Positions 11,300-21,221 of a stretch of 64,000 nt of DNA are shown here, in pieces (positions within the stretch are counted from its first letter, which is position 1; the number at the start of each line of letters is the position of its first letter). The DNA is from Margaritifera margaritifera (Eukaryota; Mollusca; Bivalvia; Unionida; Margaritiferidae). The DNA lies in NCBI GenBank assembly GCA_029931535.1, contig JAQPZY010001660.1:6642001-6706000 (forward strand), given 5' to 3'. A program made the position numbers and the translations under genes. The notes under the pieces are model-generated. The model worked only from the letters and a program-made list of their open reading frames with translations. It was not told the DNA's origin and made no database searches.

Positions 11300-12180
11300 G
11301 AATGAAAAGAGCATTTATTAATTTCTTGGTAAATTCCTTGCATTGAATGCCTAGATAACCAGGTAACATATAAACGCTGGAAAAAATTATACCCATAATA
11401 TAAACAAAACAGATAAAACACTTTAATTTTTTAATTGAACATGTGAAATAAGGAAACATTGATAAAACAGAAAAAGGTATCAATGGTTGCAATTACTGCA
11501 TTATTTAAGTAATTTTTCAAACCTTCTTCTATCTCTGGATTAAAACTAGTTAATAATAATATTTCTTAATTTTATTTACTGATGACACTTAGATGCTGGT
11601 GATGTAGGCATTAGACTGTATTACATTATGTGACATTTGCGTTCTGATGATATAGAATTGGGATTATTTTTCTTGCAAGTTATAAGCATGTTCATACTGA
11701 TATTGTATTTAATGTTATCAAATAATTGTAGTTTTCAGATGTGTATCAATCATCCAATTAAAATATCAGAATGAAATTATAGGCAAAATAAGGAGACAAC
11801 TAAATCCTGATAGAAGAGAATGGAGCGAAACGCAACACCTGTGGTTTACATGGGTGCAGCCATATTGAAATACGTACTATCGGTTTTGTCGCTGCATCAC
11901 CCCACATGCAAGATTCTACTAATTACTGCTTTTTCCCTAAAATCAATTCAATTTTTATTAAATGATCTTAATTTATATACTACACTCATTAAAATAATAT
12001 ATGATTTATCAGTATACCCTGCATATGACTAATTTTAAAATTTTCTGAATATTTCGCTCATATGAGAAATTAATGACTCAACCTCAGAATCAAGAATGGA
12101 TCAAAGGTATATTTAGAGTCATGTCTCTAGTTTCACCATTGGTAGTTATTTGTTCCATCCAATCACAAGTTTCAATACAA
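11300..12180. other. No gene seen
   Basis: AT-rich. Part of 12060-12180 may be the 3' end of the DIRS element that follows, but no boundary is visible. Confidence 0.4.
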
Positions 12181-12184
12181 GAGA

Positions 12185-12700
12185 AGGCAGAAGAGTGTGG
12201 GTGTAAATTACGCATACGCGAAGGTAAAAGGAGGAGAAGGTAGTGTGAGATTGCCAAAACGCGGCTTTATTCACATCCTCCAGAGACAAATGAGGTAATT
12301 AGGCTCATGAGGTAGCAATGGCTCGAACCTCATGAACTTTAATTTTCATGAAAGAAAGATCCCTCTTGGTAAGGTACTGGAAAGCTCTAGCTGGACATAC
12401 AAATCTATCCTTATCGTCCCCAGCACAGGTACGACTGAGACTTGGGATCTGGTTGGCAAAGGAGAGCAACCGACTCATAATTCTATTGAATCTCAGGCAG
12501 CCTTGTTCTATGGATAGAGCATGAAGCTTGTTCCTACGTCTCACGGATGCTAAGGAGAGCAAGAAAACAGTCTTGAGGGTAAGGTTCTCGAACGAAGCCT
12601 CACTAAAAAGTTCATAGGGGGATTTATTAAGGGACCAGTAGACACATCAGATTCCACCTAGGCATCAGAAAGCGAGACACTAGTATCTGCAGTTCGAAAT
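12185..12700 (-). pseudogene. DIRS tyrosine recombinase catalytic domain, decayed
   Basis: The minus strand reads SPYELFSEASFENLTLKTVF, LSLASVRRRNKLHALS (catalytic Arg region), VCPARAFQYLTKRD, VHEVRAIATS (second catalytic box), and after two in-frame stops LEDVNKAAFW...FSSFYLR with the candidate nucleophile Tyr near 12205. This is the DIRS-type recombinase that integrates circular DNA. The stops lie directly after the second box (near 12303 and 12297). Confidence 0.8.
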
Positions 12701-13099
12701 ACCTGATCAGGTCTGTTAAGTGAGAGTCCGATCCTTCGAAAATTTGAGTGTTAGAAAGGGCTGCCCTATAGCCCTTGATAGTAGAAACTGATCATTGTCT
12801 CTCTTCAAACAGGAAGTGAAGAAAATCAGCCACTGCGCACAAAGAGGGACAGGTAGGATTGATACATTTCCTACTGCAGCAATCGCAAAAGATTCTCCAC
12901 TTGGCATGTAGAACTTTGACGTAGATCGCCTCTTGGATTGAACGATGCACTTGGCAACTTTGCTGGAAAACTTCTCCTGGTGGAGAGATCATTTGAGATG
13001 AGCCAAGCATGAAGGTGGAGAATCTGTGGGCTAATGTGCAGAAGAAAACCCCTGTGCTGTGACAGAATGTCCCTCCTCTGGGGTGACATCCTGGCTGGT

Positions 13100-14311
13100 C
13101 TACCAGCAGGTTGAGAAGATCGTTGAACCACGATCGTTTAGGGCCACAGAGGGGCTATCAACACGAGCTGAGCAGTGGAGTTCCTTACTTTGTGAAGTAC
13201 TTGTGGACTCATCCTGAAGGGTGGGAAGGCGTAGGCAAACAGACGATCCCAATTCAGGTTGAAAGCATCCACTGCCCAGATTCACGCAGCAGCCCCTTAT
13301 GTTGTCGACGCACCTCTGAAGGGCTAAGAACACTGCCCTCATTTCCAAATTGTTTATGTGGAGGATAGATTCTTCCCGGGACAACAAACCCTAAAGAATC
13401 AGACCCTCCGGCTCCCGATGAGCGGCCCACCCTGAATCTGACGCGTCTGCAAACAGGTCGGAGTGGGGATCGGGGGCATGTATAGGGACTCTGGCAAGAA
13501 ACCGGTCCCAATTGGTCCACCATGACAGATGAGGGTGTAAGGCCTGACTTAGAGAAGTCCGGACATTCAGAGGGTCCCTGTGTGGTTTCCAGTTTGTCAA
13601 GAGGAGAAACTGGAGAGGATGCAAGCGTATAGGGTGACCAGGTCCGCTGCAGAATTCAAGGTCCCCAGCTGAGAAATAAAAAGACAAGCTGACAACATGG
13701 TTTTGGCTCTCAGCGCCTCCAACAGGGACATGATCTTGTCTACTCTGTCCCGAGGGACACGGACTAACCCCTTGTTGGTAAGGAAATTAATCCCCACGTA
13801 GACGAAATCTTGAGATGGAGAAAACTTCGACTTCTCTAGGTTGGGTAAGAGACCCAGTCTGGTCACTATAGACCAACAGCAAGACAGGTAAATTCTGAGG
13901 GACTCGAGCATGCCATTGTGGATCAACCAATCATCGACATATTGGAGGATTGGGATACCCAGCGACCTTAAGTGGGCTGCAACTACTCTCATGACCCTGG
14001 TAAGCGCTCTGGGTGCGGAGGCTAGACCGAACGGCAGAGCGCGAAATTGGAAGACCTCGCCATCCAAGCAAAACCGGAGGTACTTCTTGTGAGGAGGAAA
14101 GACAGGGATGTGAAGATACGCATCCTGAAGATTGATGGAAATCGCCCAGTGTCCGGTCCTTATGGCATTTCTGACTGAAGTTGCTGTTTCCATCTTGAAG
14201 GGTTCCTCCTGTAGAAATTTGTTTAGGGAGGAAAGATCGATAATTAGACGAAACTTTTCCTCTTTCTTGGGTACCACAAAAATGCGCGGTAGAAAGCCGG
14301 AGTATGGTCAT
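13100..14311 (-). pseudogene. DIRS reverse transcriptase / RNase H, decayed
   Basis: The RT block (14311-13597) has FRLIIDLSSLNKFL, INLQDAYLHIPV (motif A, the usual Asp context retained as QDAYLHI), LPFGLASAPRALTRV (motif B) and ILQYVDDWLI (motif C, YVDD catalytic pair). RNase H follows with DASDSGWAAH near 13430 and LHINNLEMRAVFLALQRC near 13360-13310, in different frames. RT is open over 226 codons; later parts are frame-broken. It would copy the element RNA to DNA. Confidence 0.85.
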
Positions 14312-14571
14312 TTAACACCCGCTCCACTGCACCCTTCTAAAGAAGGGAGTGTACCCCTTCCTTTAACTGCACCAGATTTCACTGGTGGAAGAGTATGGGG
14401 GTCCTTACTAGAGGAGGGAGATTTCTAAACCGAAGATGGTATCCTCCTTGTATGATAGAGAGGACCCAGCCATCTGCCATGATGCAGGACCAAGCCTCTC
14501 AAAAAAGGCTTAGTTTGGCACCTACGGGATCCCATGGAAGAGGAACACTCTGCAGGAGAGGGATCGGATCC

Positions 14572-16640
14572 CTAGGGCGGACCCTCCTTTTCCTTAGGAA
14601 AGGGGGGAAGAACCCGTAAACCTCTTCCCTTGGCCTCTGTGGCGTATTCTTCTAGGTGCCAACTGACGAAGGGGAGGTCTGAACAGAGGTTGTTGCTTGG
14701 ACTGGGGCTGCGTGGCTTTAAAAAAAAAAGTTTGGTTTGATGACTTCGCTTCCTGACCAGTTTCGACGGGCCAGGCGCAGATGCAAGACAGCAATGTTGC
14801 TGGTCTCTCAAGTCTTGAGATGCCACAGAGGGAATGAGCCCTCCAAAAAGATTCTCTGCCTCTAGGGGAGCAGCCCTCAAAAGGTTCTTACTGTGCTACA
14901 GTAATACCTTGGATGTGTCCAAAGCAACATCCCTGCGGAGATGGAGAAGCTCCGCCGATAAAGCCATGGACAAGGATAACGCATGTCTTGATGTTTTTGC
15001 CACTGCTTCCAACAAACAATGAAGAGCAAGTGTCGACAGAGTTTCCTCCCTAAGCAGGTTGAAGGAGGCTGCTGGAAAGAGATCAGCATGTGAAGCTACG
15101 GTTTCTAGTGACCTAGCTTTTTGCTCTATGACCTCCAGTGTTTTAACTGGAAGGTGAGCCCAAGTCCCTGTGGACATACCCACTTGCATCGCTGTGGCAT
15201 CTAAAGTGGGAGGTTTAAGGGGCCAGTAAGGGGTGTGAACCCGATAACTAGCTGATGAGACCAAAGGTATCAACATAGAAGGGGGACGGACCATCCTTCA
15301 CGTTGTCTAGGAAACTCCTGGCCCTTGCAAAACCTTTGGGACATTTCTTTAACTGTAGCCGAGTGAGGAAGCAACAAGAAATCTGGACGGGAGGCAGATC
15401 CAGCTAGTTTCTCCAAGCTGGAGAGAATCTTAGTATCCTCCGAGCCTGAGGGCTTGGGACACAAATCATTGGGCAATAGGTGGTGAACCTCATTAACCGC
15501 TCTGTCAAACAACCAGACCTCTTCTTCCTCTGCCGCCTTAATCGATGGTTTGGGAGATCCTAAGGAAGAGAGTGCCACCTCTGTCGGTTCCGTATCAAAC
15601 TCCTGAGAATCCACAAGGTCAGAAAGGACATTCTCATCCTGCACTCAAACCTGGGAAGCAGGACTATGTGACCCATTGTCTCTCTGATATTTAGGTTGGG
15701 GAGACTTAGGAGTAAGAGGGACCTCGACCCGTGATTCCACAGGCGGAACTAGGGGACTGTCCTTAGTGGCAGGCACAGCAGAAGTATGCGCGACTCTCAA
15801 CACCCCTGGTGCGGTTGGGGGAGAGTCTGCCCCTTTCCATCCTTCTATGGACTGCGGCATCGATCTCACCGCCATGGGGCCAATGGCCTGAAGGCCATGG
15901 CTGAAAGTAGGGGACCATCTAATCGCTGCCATGCGGTGGCAGGACCCACATCCCATAGGGGTTTAAAGGAATCATAGGGAAGGGGGATGCCGATTCAATC
16001 CCCTTCCCTAGTTCTACATCGGCATGACGAATCAAAATCCCAAAGGGGCTTGAACGGTAGTCTAGAGGGATGGGGGTCTTGACCTGGACCCTCTCCCCAT
16101 ACCGATAGGTCTCAAATGACCGGTAATGACCAGTACCCGTAGCCCTATGACCGGTGACTCTCGCCCGGTGACCGGTGACCATGACCCGGTGACCGGTGAC
16201 TGGTGAATGACCAGTCAGGTGACTCTGATCTGTATGAAGATCCTCTCCCAGATCTGACAGACTTAGATCGATGCTCAGCCCTTTCAGGGTGGCATGAACC
16301 TGTCGCCGACAACGGGCCACGGGGGCTGAAAGGGTGCTGTTCTCCCCTCACGGGGGGACGCGACTCACTTTCGGCCGACCCCACTCTGTCCTTCGACATG
16401 ACAGAGGGTGCTGCCCTCACTAACAGGAGGGCGCAACTCGCTCTCTGTCCTAGTAGAATGGAGAGGTGCTGCTCCTCCCATCCGGAAGGGGCGCGACTAA
16501 CTCTCTGTCCTTCATGTGACTCGCTCTCTGTCCTAGTAGAATGGAGAGGGTGCTGCTCCTCCCTTCCCAGGAGGGGTGCGACTCACTCTCTGCCTTACTG
16601 GATCAGGAAGGGTGCTGCCCTTCCTCACGGGAGGGTGTGA
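14572..16640 (-). pseudogene. DIRS gag-like structural region, decayed
   Basis: Overlapping minus-strand open frames share a gag-like composition. The N-terminal part is Arg/Ser/His-rich with repeats (TGHRVMV, TGHRARV, TGHRATG). The middle contains EVHHLLPNDLCPKPSGSED. The C-terminal part is helical (ARSLETVASHADLFPAA, LSTLALHCLLEAVAKTSRHA). Position upstream of RT and the helical C-terminal core match DIRS ORF1. The frame changes near 15644, 15290 and 14880. Confidence 0.6.
16130..16215. repeat. Short in-gag minisatellite (ACCGGTGACC)
   Basis: ACCGGTGAC(C/T) recurs at about 8-20 bp spacing. On the minus strand it encodes tandem TGHR-type peptides. Confidence 0.8.
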
Positions 16641-16660
16641 CTCACTCCCCACCCGCCTGA
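16320..16660. repeat. GC-rich tandem repeat in the gag N-terminal region
   Basis: Four to five degenerate copies of AGGGTGCTGCYCYYCCC followed by GGGGYGCGACTCACTCTCTG. It lies at the 5' end of the DIRS coding region and may be leader sequence rather than coding. Confidence 0.75.
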
Positions 16661-16699
16661 CATACCTGTAAAAAAAGAGACACTGAAAACAAAATAATG

Positions 16700-16722
16700 G
16701 TGATATATATATATATATATAT
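16700..16722. repeat. (AT)n microsatellite
   Basis: Uninterrupted AT/TA run. Confidence 0.95.
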
Positions 16723-16739
16723 AGGTAGTAAGATAAAAA

Positions 16740-18640
16740 CAAGGTGACGTAAACCAGATTTATCGACTACTGGACAAGAATAATAAGCGAAAAAACCAGC
16801 TTGGCAAAATGCTTTAATTAATATTATAGCAAAAGGAATAATTTCCTATGCTAATTAGTTAAAAATTGAACTGGAGTTCAATATAAAAACGCATATAATA
16901 AGAAAATACTGGTGCGTAACCTGCTTTCTCAAGCTTTAAAAATAAGCCAACCAATCAGAATTAAGGGAAATCAATTTTCAATGCTTTCGTGAGTTTTCAA
17001 AAAACAAACAAAAGAAAATCAACTGGTTGGCGACAGGGATAGGGAAAAAGGATAATTTACCTACCTAGCTTACGAAAACAATACGGAATTCTCAAAAGGC
17101 AATAATTAACCGCCACGAACAATACGTGAATAGGGAAATAACTGACTAACCAAGATTAAGAACAGGATGTTTCTTGGTATCAAATTGCCAAACTCTGAAT
17201 ATTTCCAGACAAGGAAACTACTGGTCAAGGTCAATACCACCTGTAGTTTACGAAAAACGTAATGAAAAAGTAACATTCGCTACGTGGACTCGTCTAGCGA
17301 AGGCAATTTCTCAAGTGATAATTTCACCGTCTTCATCAAAATGACGACAGGAAAAGAAGGAAGTATGAATTGTGGGAGTCATGTGCTCAGATTGTGGGGT
17401 TTACACAGAGAGCTCTATTCACTAGAACTTTCTAATCTACCCTATGGAAGGATGAATTCTCATCATACAGTCAGGTATTTCCCGTCACGGGAATAGATTA
17501 GCTATGCAATAGCAACAGAGTAGACTAATACTGATATTAAACTTAATTTTGGAGCATGTTACTGTACTTTTGGATTATAACGATACAATAAATGTTATCC
17601 GGGACAAAATTTTGAGTGGTCTTCCATTGGCATCATTGCTATATCATGTTATGTTTCCTTTTTTTCAGTCAGTTAAGTATGTCACATGTAGGCAAGTTAA
17701 ATGCAAAAAATGAGTTCATGCCAAATTTAAATACCTGATTTTCCAGAAATTTAAATAGTTGAAAGTGTACAGTTTTCTCCCTTTTTAGGACATATTACGA
17801 TTATATTCTTTTATTTTCATTTCAATAATACAACAGTATGTAAATTGATGTTTTGTTGATTTTTTGTGTGTTTGTAATTGTAATTTGTTTGTGTCGTCCT
17901 CCTTTAAGATGGATCTGTAGATCTCGAAAGCACTTGGCCAGTTCCTCAGACTTGCTGCAACCGTGCTTTGTTTCCTCTCTCTCTCTCTCTCTCTCAGCCT
18001 CATTGTGGACCATAGCAGATGCTACTTTTAAGAAAACATAGTTTTCAGTACATCATGTGTGTTTGCAACTTTTCAGAAATTTTGAAACTTTTAATATCCA
18101 TGACATCTATAACCCTTATTTACAAAAGCTATTACATACGGGCGATGTAATGTTCGTATACGGAACATACATGTGCATAAAATTCCCCTCTGCAGAGCTC
18201 AAATAGAAAAGGGGAGAGGAATATTTGATTTACCAATTTTCTTTACATTCCCTGAGCTATACGGCTCAGTTCAAAGATATTAAAATATGCTAGCTGAGTT
18301 ACTTATAAAGCAATAAATCCATGCATGCAAATTTGCCAGTTTTGGATCAGCTGTAGTAAGTCTTAGTCGATACATTTGGAAATGTACGAAAAATATTATT
18401 AATCAATGAATATATGCTTGAAACATTGTTGATTGCACTAAAATTATATTGAAAAGCTTAAGAATACCAAATAATGCCAAATATCACTCAATGAAACCTG
18501 TTTATGAGGATTATGAGGATACTTTCATAATAAACATGGACTCCATAAGTGTTAACTCCAAGAAAACTTCAGAAAAGCAGACAGCAGCTGTTATACCTGC
18601 ATGTACATGGAGATTTTAGAACAGGGAGCTGGTCAAGTAT
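16740..18640. other. No recognised gene; (CT)n at 17975-17995
   Basis: This may include 5' untranslated DIRS sequence up to about 17500. The only conspicuous structure is a short (CT)n tract near 17975. No domain or RNA gene is recognised. Confidence 0.4.
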
Positions 18641-18641
18641 A

Positions 18642-18754
18642 TAATCACCAAGTTCAAGTATTTGAAGGATAGTAATCACCAAGTTCAAGTATTTGAAGGA
18701 TAGATCACCAAGTTCAAGTATTTAGAAGAATAGTTCAAGTATTTTGAAGGATAG
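18642..18754 (+). repeat. ~31-bp tandem repeat, 3.5 copies
   Basis: Unit AATCACCAAGTTCAAGTATT followed by TGAAGGATAG; the last copy is truncated. Confidence 0.9.
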
Positions 18755-18883
18755 GGGTAAATTCACTTGTATTTAGACTTAGTGTTTTTTAAGCTGGTTT
18801 AAAAGGTAATTGTGTTAGCTGGTACCTGTTATAACTTGTTATAAGAATATAATAGTATTAATTGTTATCCACTTATTGCCCTA

Positions 18884-18896
18884 TGTGTGTGTGTGT

Positions 18897-18969
<73 letters not shown>

Positions 18970-18980
18970 ACACACACAGC
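18884..18980. repeat. (GT)n microsatellite ending in (CA)n
   Basis: A run of about 40 GT units passes through TGTACACACACACA, so it can form a hairpin at its right edge. Confidence 0.95.
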
Positions 18981-19044
18981 AGACATCTAGGTGTAAAGGG
19001 ACACCTGCTCATAAAGGACATTTCTTTGTCCCATTTCTGACAAA

Positions 19045-19050
19045 TATGAA
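19045..19050 (+). repeat. Target-site duplication, left copy (tatgaa)
   Basis: Identical to 38846-38851. A 6-bp duplication is the Polinton hallmark made by its retroviral-type integrase. Confidence 0.9.
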
Positions 19051-19133
19051 AGTAGTATGATGGGGGTGTTGGGGCCCCTACGGGACCTCTATGTTAAAAA
19101 GGGTCAAAGGAATATAGGCCCAAAATTTATAGG

Positions 19134-19230
19134 CCCGTACGGGAATTGAACATGGTGGGCCTCTCTGGACCTGTACGGGAATGGAACAGGGTGGGTATCT
19201 ACAGACCCGTACGGGAATGGAACAGGGAGG
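19134..19230. promoter_or_regulatory. Three 36-bp TIR iterons with CCCGTACGGG palindrome
   Basis: GTACGGGAA occurs at 19137, 19173 and 19209, exactly 36 bp apart, each followed by TGGAACAGGG or a variant. The right TIR carries the same array inverted (38690-38765). Placement inside both ends suggests a binding site for a replication or integration protein; this is inference. Confidence 0.6.
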
Positions 19231-19285
19231 GAAAACACAGTCACACATACATACACACAGTGGAAAGGCAATCATAAAAAAATAA

Positions 19286-19321
19286 TCTTTTCTTGGTAAA
19301 TGGTTGGCCCTGAAAAGGGCC
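19286..19321 (-). terminator. Histone-type 3' end signal of the left outermost gene
   Basis: On the minus strand GGCCCTTTTCAGGGCC (19321-19306) forms a 6-bp stem with a TTTC loop. AACC follows, then CAAGAAAAGA (19295-19286), ten bases after the stem. Stem-loop plus purine-rich downstream element is the layout of metazoan replication-dependent histone mRNA 3' ends. It lies inside the left TIR, 25 bp after the minus-strand ORF stop. Confidence 0.75.
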
Positions 19322-19345
19322 GTTGGAGTTTGTTAACCAATCAAG

Positions 19346-19579
19346 TTAACATAGGTGGCATCTCATGGAGGGTCTTTTTCTCCTTAGACCTCTACGTACT
19401 TCAGGCCCGTAGTGAAGGACACGCTTCAAGCATCCTTGTCTTTCGACATAAATTCTTCGTTTCCATATGGCTGTCTCGGTCATCTTCGTGATAGCCCATG
19501 AGGCTTTTACATACATTGGATAGTCCAGATTGAACAGCATCCCCAAGACGAGGTTCGATGATTCCACTGAGGTATACAT
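19346..19579 (-). CDS. Left-end small gene L0, unknown, basic C-terminus
   Basis: An intact 77-codon ORF starts at ATG 19579 (MYTSVESSNLVLGML...). The C-terminal half is basic (RRGLRRKRPSMR). TATATATA lies 18-26 bp upstream on the same strand, and a histone-type stem-loop follows the stop. I do not recognise the protein. The very short distance from TATA to ATG means the leader would be almost absent or start at the ATG; an alternative start upstream is not seen. Confidence 0.5.
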   Translation of the reverse strand: MYTSVESSNLVLGMLFNLDYPMYVKASWAITKMTETAIWKRRIYVERQGCLKRVLHYGPEVRRGLRRKRPSMRCHLC

Positions 19580-19593
19580 CTTGAGACAAGCGG

Positions 19594-19605
19594 TGGTATA
19601 TATAG
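19594..19605 (-). promoter_or_regulatory. TATA box for L0
   Basis: GGCTATATATACC on the minus strand just upstream of ATG 19579. Confidence 0.45.
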
Positions 19606-19719
19606 CCTAAGAGCGAATTGAAACGGATCGAAATGAACTACCAATCCAATGTCGCGTTACAACCGGGTAGGTTTTTCTTCCAATCGGAAGAGAGCGGGGG
19701 GGGGGGGGACGTCATCTTG

Positions 19720-19729
19720 AGTATAAAGG
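19720..19729 (+). promoter_or_regulatory. TATA box for L1
   Basis: GAGTATAAAGGC lies 40 bp upstream of ATG 19768, after a G-run (19696-19709) and GACGTCATC. L0 and L1 are divergent. Confidence 0.55.
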
Positions 19730-19767
19730 CATCACAGTGTTCGTAGGGTTTTACCTTGAGTGACATA

Positions 19768-20337
19768 ATGGAGACTACGAAGAGTATGTATTGAGGTGAG
19801 CCTGCAACAAATGCCGTGCTGAACTTTCAACCGGAAGAGTTTAATTTAGATTTTCTGTCTCAAGAATTTTTACCTGAAACCACGACTGCTGTACCGGCCT
19901 CTTTGCCTGTCATGGATGATTTTAAAAAGAGGCAACAAGAAGAATTAGAATTTTTTTTACAACGTCAGAGAGAAGCCAAAGAAGTTTATCTTCAACAAGA
20001 AGAGGATAGAAGAAAACAAGAAGAAGAAATAAGAAAGTTAGAAGAGGAGAAGTGTGAAGAAGAGAGTGAGGAAAACAAAACGGTGAGTCTACTACAAGAC
20101 ATTTTAGCGGAGTTAAAAAATCTGAAAAACATGTATCAGATTTCTTTAACACAACCCAAGAGAAAGAGACCTTCACGGGCCAAACATTCTAAACCCATCA
20201 CTACTACTGAGATGCTACCACCACCACCACCATTCACTACTACTACTACTACCAAAGCAGCAGCCGGAGGAGGAGGAATAGGAGTTGGTCGTGGAAAGGG
20301 ATTGAGACAGTTGAAGCTGATCATGTCCAGTCCATAA
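19768..20337 (+). pseudogene. Left-end small gene L1: coiled-coil protein, one in-frame stop
   Basis: ATG 19768 opens a frame with one early TGA (19792-19794) and then 173 open codons. The middle (about residues 50-110) is a highly charged Gln/Glu/Arg/Lys coiled coil (KKRQQEELEFFLQRQREAKE). The C-terminal part has a basic patch (PKRKRPSRAKHSK, possible nuclear signal), a Pro/Thr run and a Gly-rich segment ending GRGKGLRQLKLIMSSP. The family is not recognised. Own TATA box upstream, histone-type stem-loop 28 bp after the stop. If initiation occurs downstream of the early stop, the protein may still be made. Confidence 0.6.
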
Positions 20338-20364
20338 GTTTGTTTAACAAACAAACACCCCAAC

Positions 20365-20400
20365 GGTCCTTTTCAGGACCACCCAGATCTCTAGAAAAGA
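20365..20400 (+). terminator. Histone-type 3' end signal of L1
   Basis: GGTCCTTTTCAGGACC (20365-20380), then ACCCA, then CTAGAAAAGA (20391-20400). Relative to the other copies the second stem pair switches from C-G to T-A on both arms, a compensatory change supporting RNA structure. Sequence around it (CAACGG...ACCCA) closely follows the histone stem-loop consensus. Confidence 0.8.
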
Positions 20401-20586
20401 TGATCATTCCATTTGCCAAATCAAGTAAAACTTTAAAATCCCATCTTTGGTTTGTGTAAGATGAGTGCGTGCATGCATCCATACTCTAAAAAAACAAAAA
20501 ATACTTACTTTTTTTCCATTCTGGTCTATTCTCTTATTAAAAAAAATCACAATGAACATAACACCACACTCAAAAAAGTTCATCGT

Positions 20587-21108
20587 TCACTGTCTGTCTC
20601 TCTTGTTCTTGAATTTCTTCATAGGGATCAAGGGTTCTTTTTCTTCTTCTTTCTCACTGTCTTCCAGTTGTCTAGCTTTCTTGCTTTTCTTGACGATGGG
20701 GATAGGTTCTTCTTTGGGGACTGAAGATCCCTCGGCTTCCTCCCTCTCTGGTAGGTTCTCTTGTTTCTGAGGACACTCGGAAGACCAATGTCCTTTTTCT
20801 TGACATTGATAACAGGTATCTTTTGTTTTGTCTCTCTTTTCGTTTCTTTGGTTTTGTTGACATTCTGGAGCCCAATGTCCTTTCTCTTGGCAGATATAGC
20901 AAGTATCTTGACTTTTATCTCTCTTTTGTTTTCTTTGAGGACATAATGAAGCCCAATGTCCTTTCTTTTGGCAGATATAGCAAGTATCTTAACTTTTATC
21001 TCAAGCGCAGTTGTGTTGAAATATCCTGTTGTCTATAGCCTGATAGTAATTGCCAGGGTTATAAATTGGAATACATCTGCGGTATAATGTATTTCTTGAC
21101 TCTTCCAT
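20587..21108 (-). pseudogene. Zinc-knuckle (CCHC x3) protein, two in-frame stops
   Basis: The minus strand from ATG 21108 encodes a 35-residue N-terminus (MEESRNTLYRRC...), then two stops (near codons 36 and 40). Three tandem zinc knuckles of the form C-x2-C-x4-H-x4-C follow: CYICQKKGHWASLC, CYICQEKGHWAPEC and CYQCQEKGHWSSEC. An acidic/basic C-terminal tail ends at 20587. The knuckles are near-identical ~70-bp DNA duplications, so they expanded recently. CCHC knuckles bind single-stranded nucleic acid. It converges with L1 and diverges from PolB. The gene was missed as a simple ORF because of the stops. Confidence 0.75.
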
Positions 21109-21162
21109 CTTCACAGTTTGAAAGTGGAATCACGAATACTGATTCTGAGGGTAAGAAGGTAT

Positions 21163-21176
21163 CTCTATATATAGCG
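21163..21176. promoter_or_regulatory. Palindromic TATA between zinc-knuckle gene and PolB
   Basis: CTATATATAG is a perfect palindrome placed 48 bp before the PolB ATG (21222) and 57 bp before the zinc-knuckle ATG (21108, opposite strand), so it could serve both directions. Confidence 0.5.
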
Positions 21177-21221
21177 AGAGACCCTGTGTGAAACTGAATC
21201 AGATTCAAATCAGACTTCAAG

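Larger units (their letters stand above)
12185..16660 (-). mobile_element. DIRS-like retrotransposon, near full coding order, decayed
   Basis: On the minus strand, gag-like sequence (16640-14572), reverse transcriptase (14311-13597), RNase H (about 13530-13100) and tyrosine recombinase (12700-12185) follow one another in DIRS order. The region is clearly more GC-rich than its surroundings. Frames are broken in several places. No terminal repeats were identified, so the outer limits are coding limits only. It belongs to a different subfamily from the 7.4-10.5 kb remnant, as the RNase H and recombinase motifs differ. Confidence 0.8.
19051..19336 (+). repeat. Polinton left terminal inverted repeat
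   Basis: About 286 bp, matching 38558-38845 in reverse complement with scattered mismatches. It contains three 36-bp iterons (from about 19134) each with a (C)CGTACGGG palindrome, and near its inner edge a histone-type stem-loop on the minus strand. Confidence 0.93.

Noticed and set aside
13111..13368. Plus-strand ORFs over the DIRS region (13111-13368, 14132-14619, 16203-16640)
   Set aside because: They are antisense shadows of the minus-strand retroelement genes.
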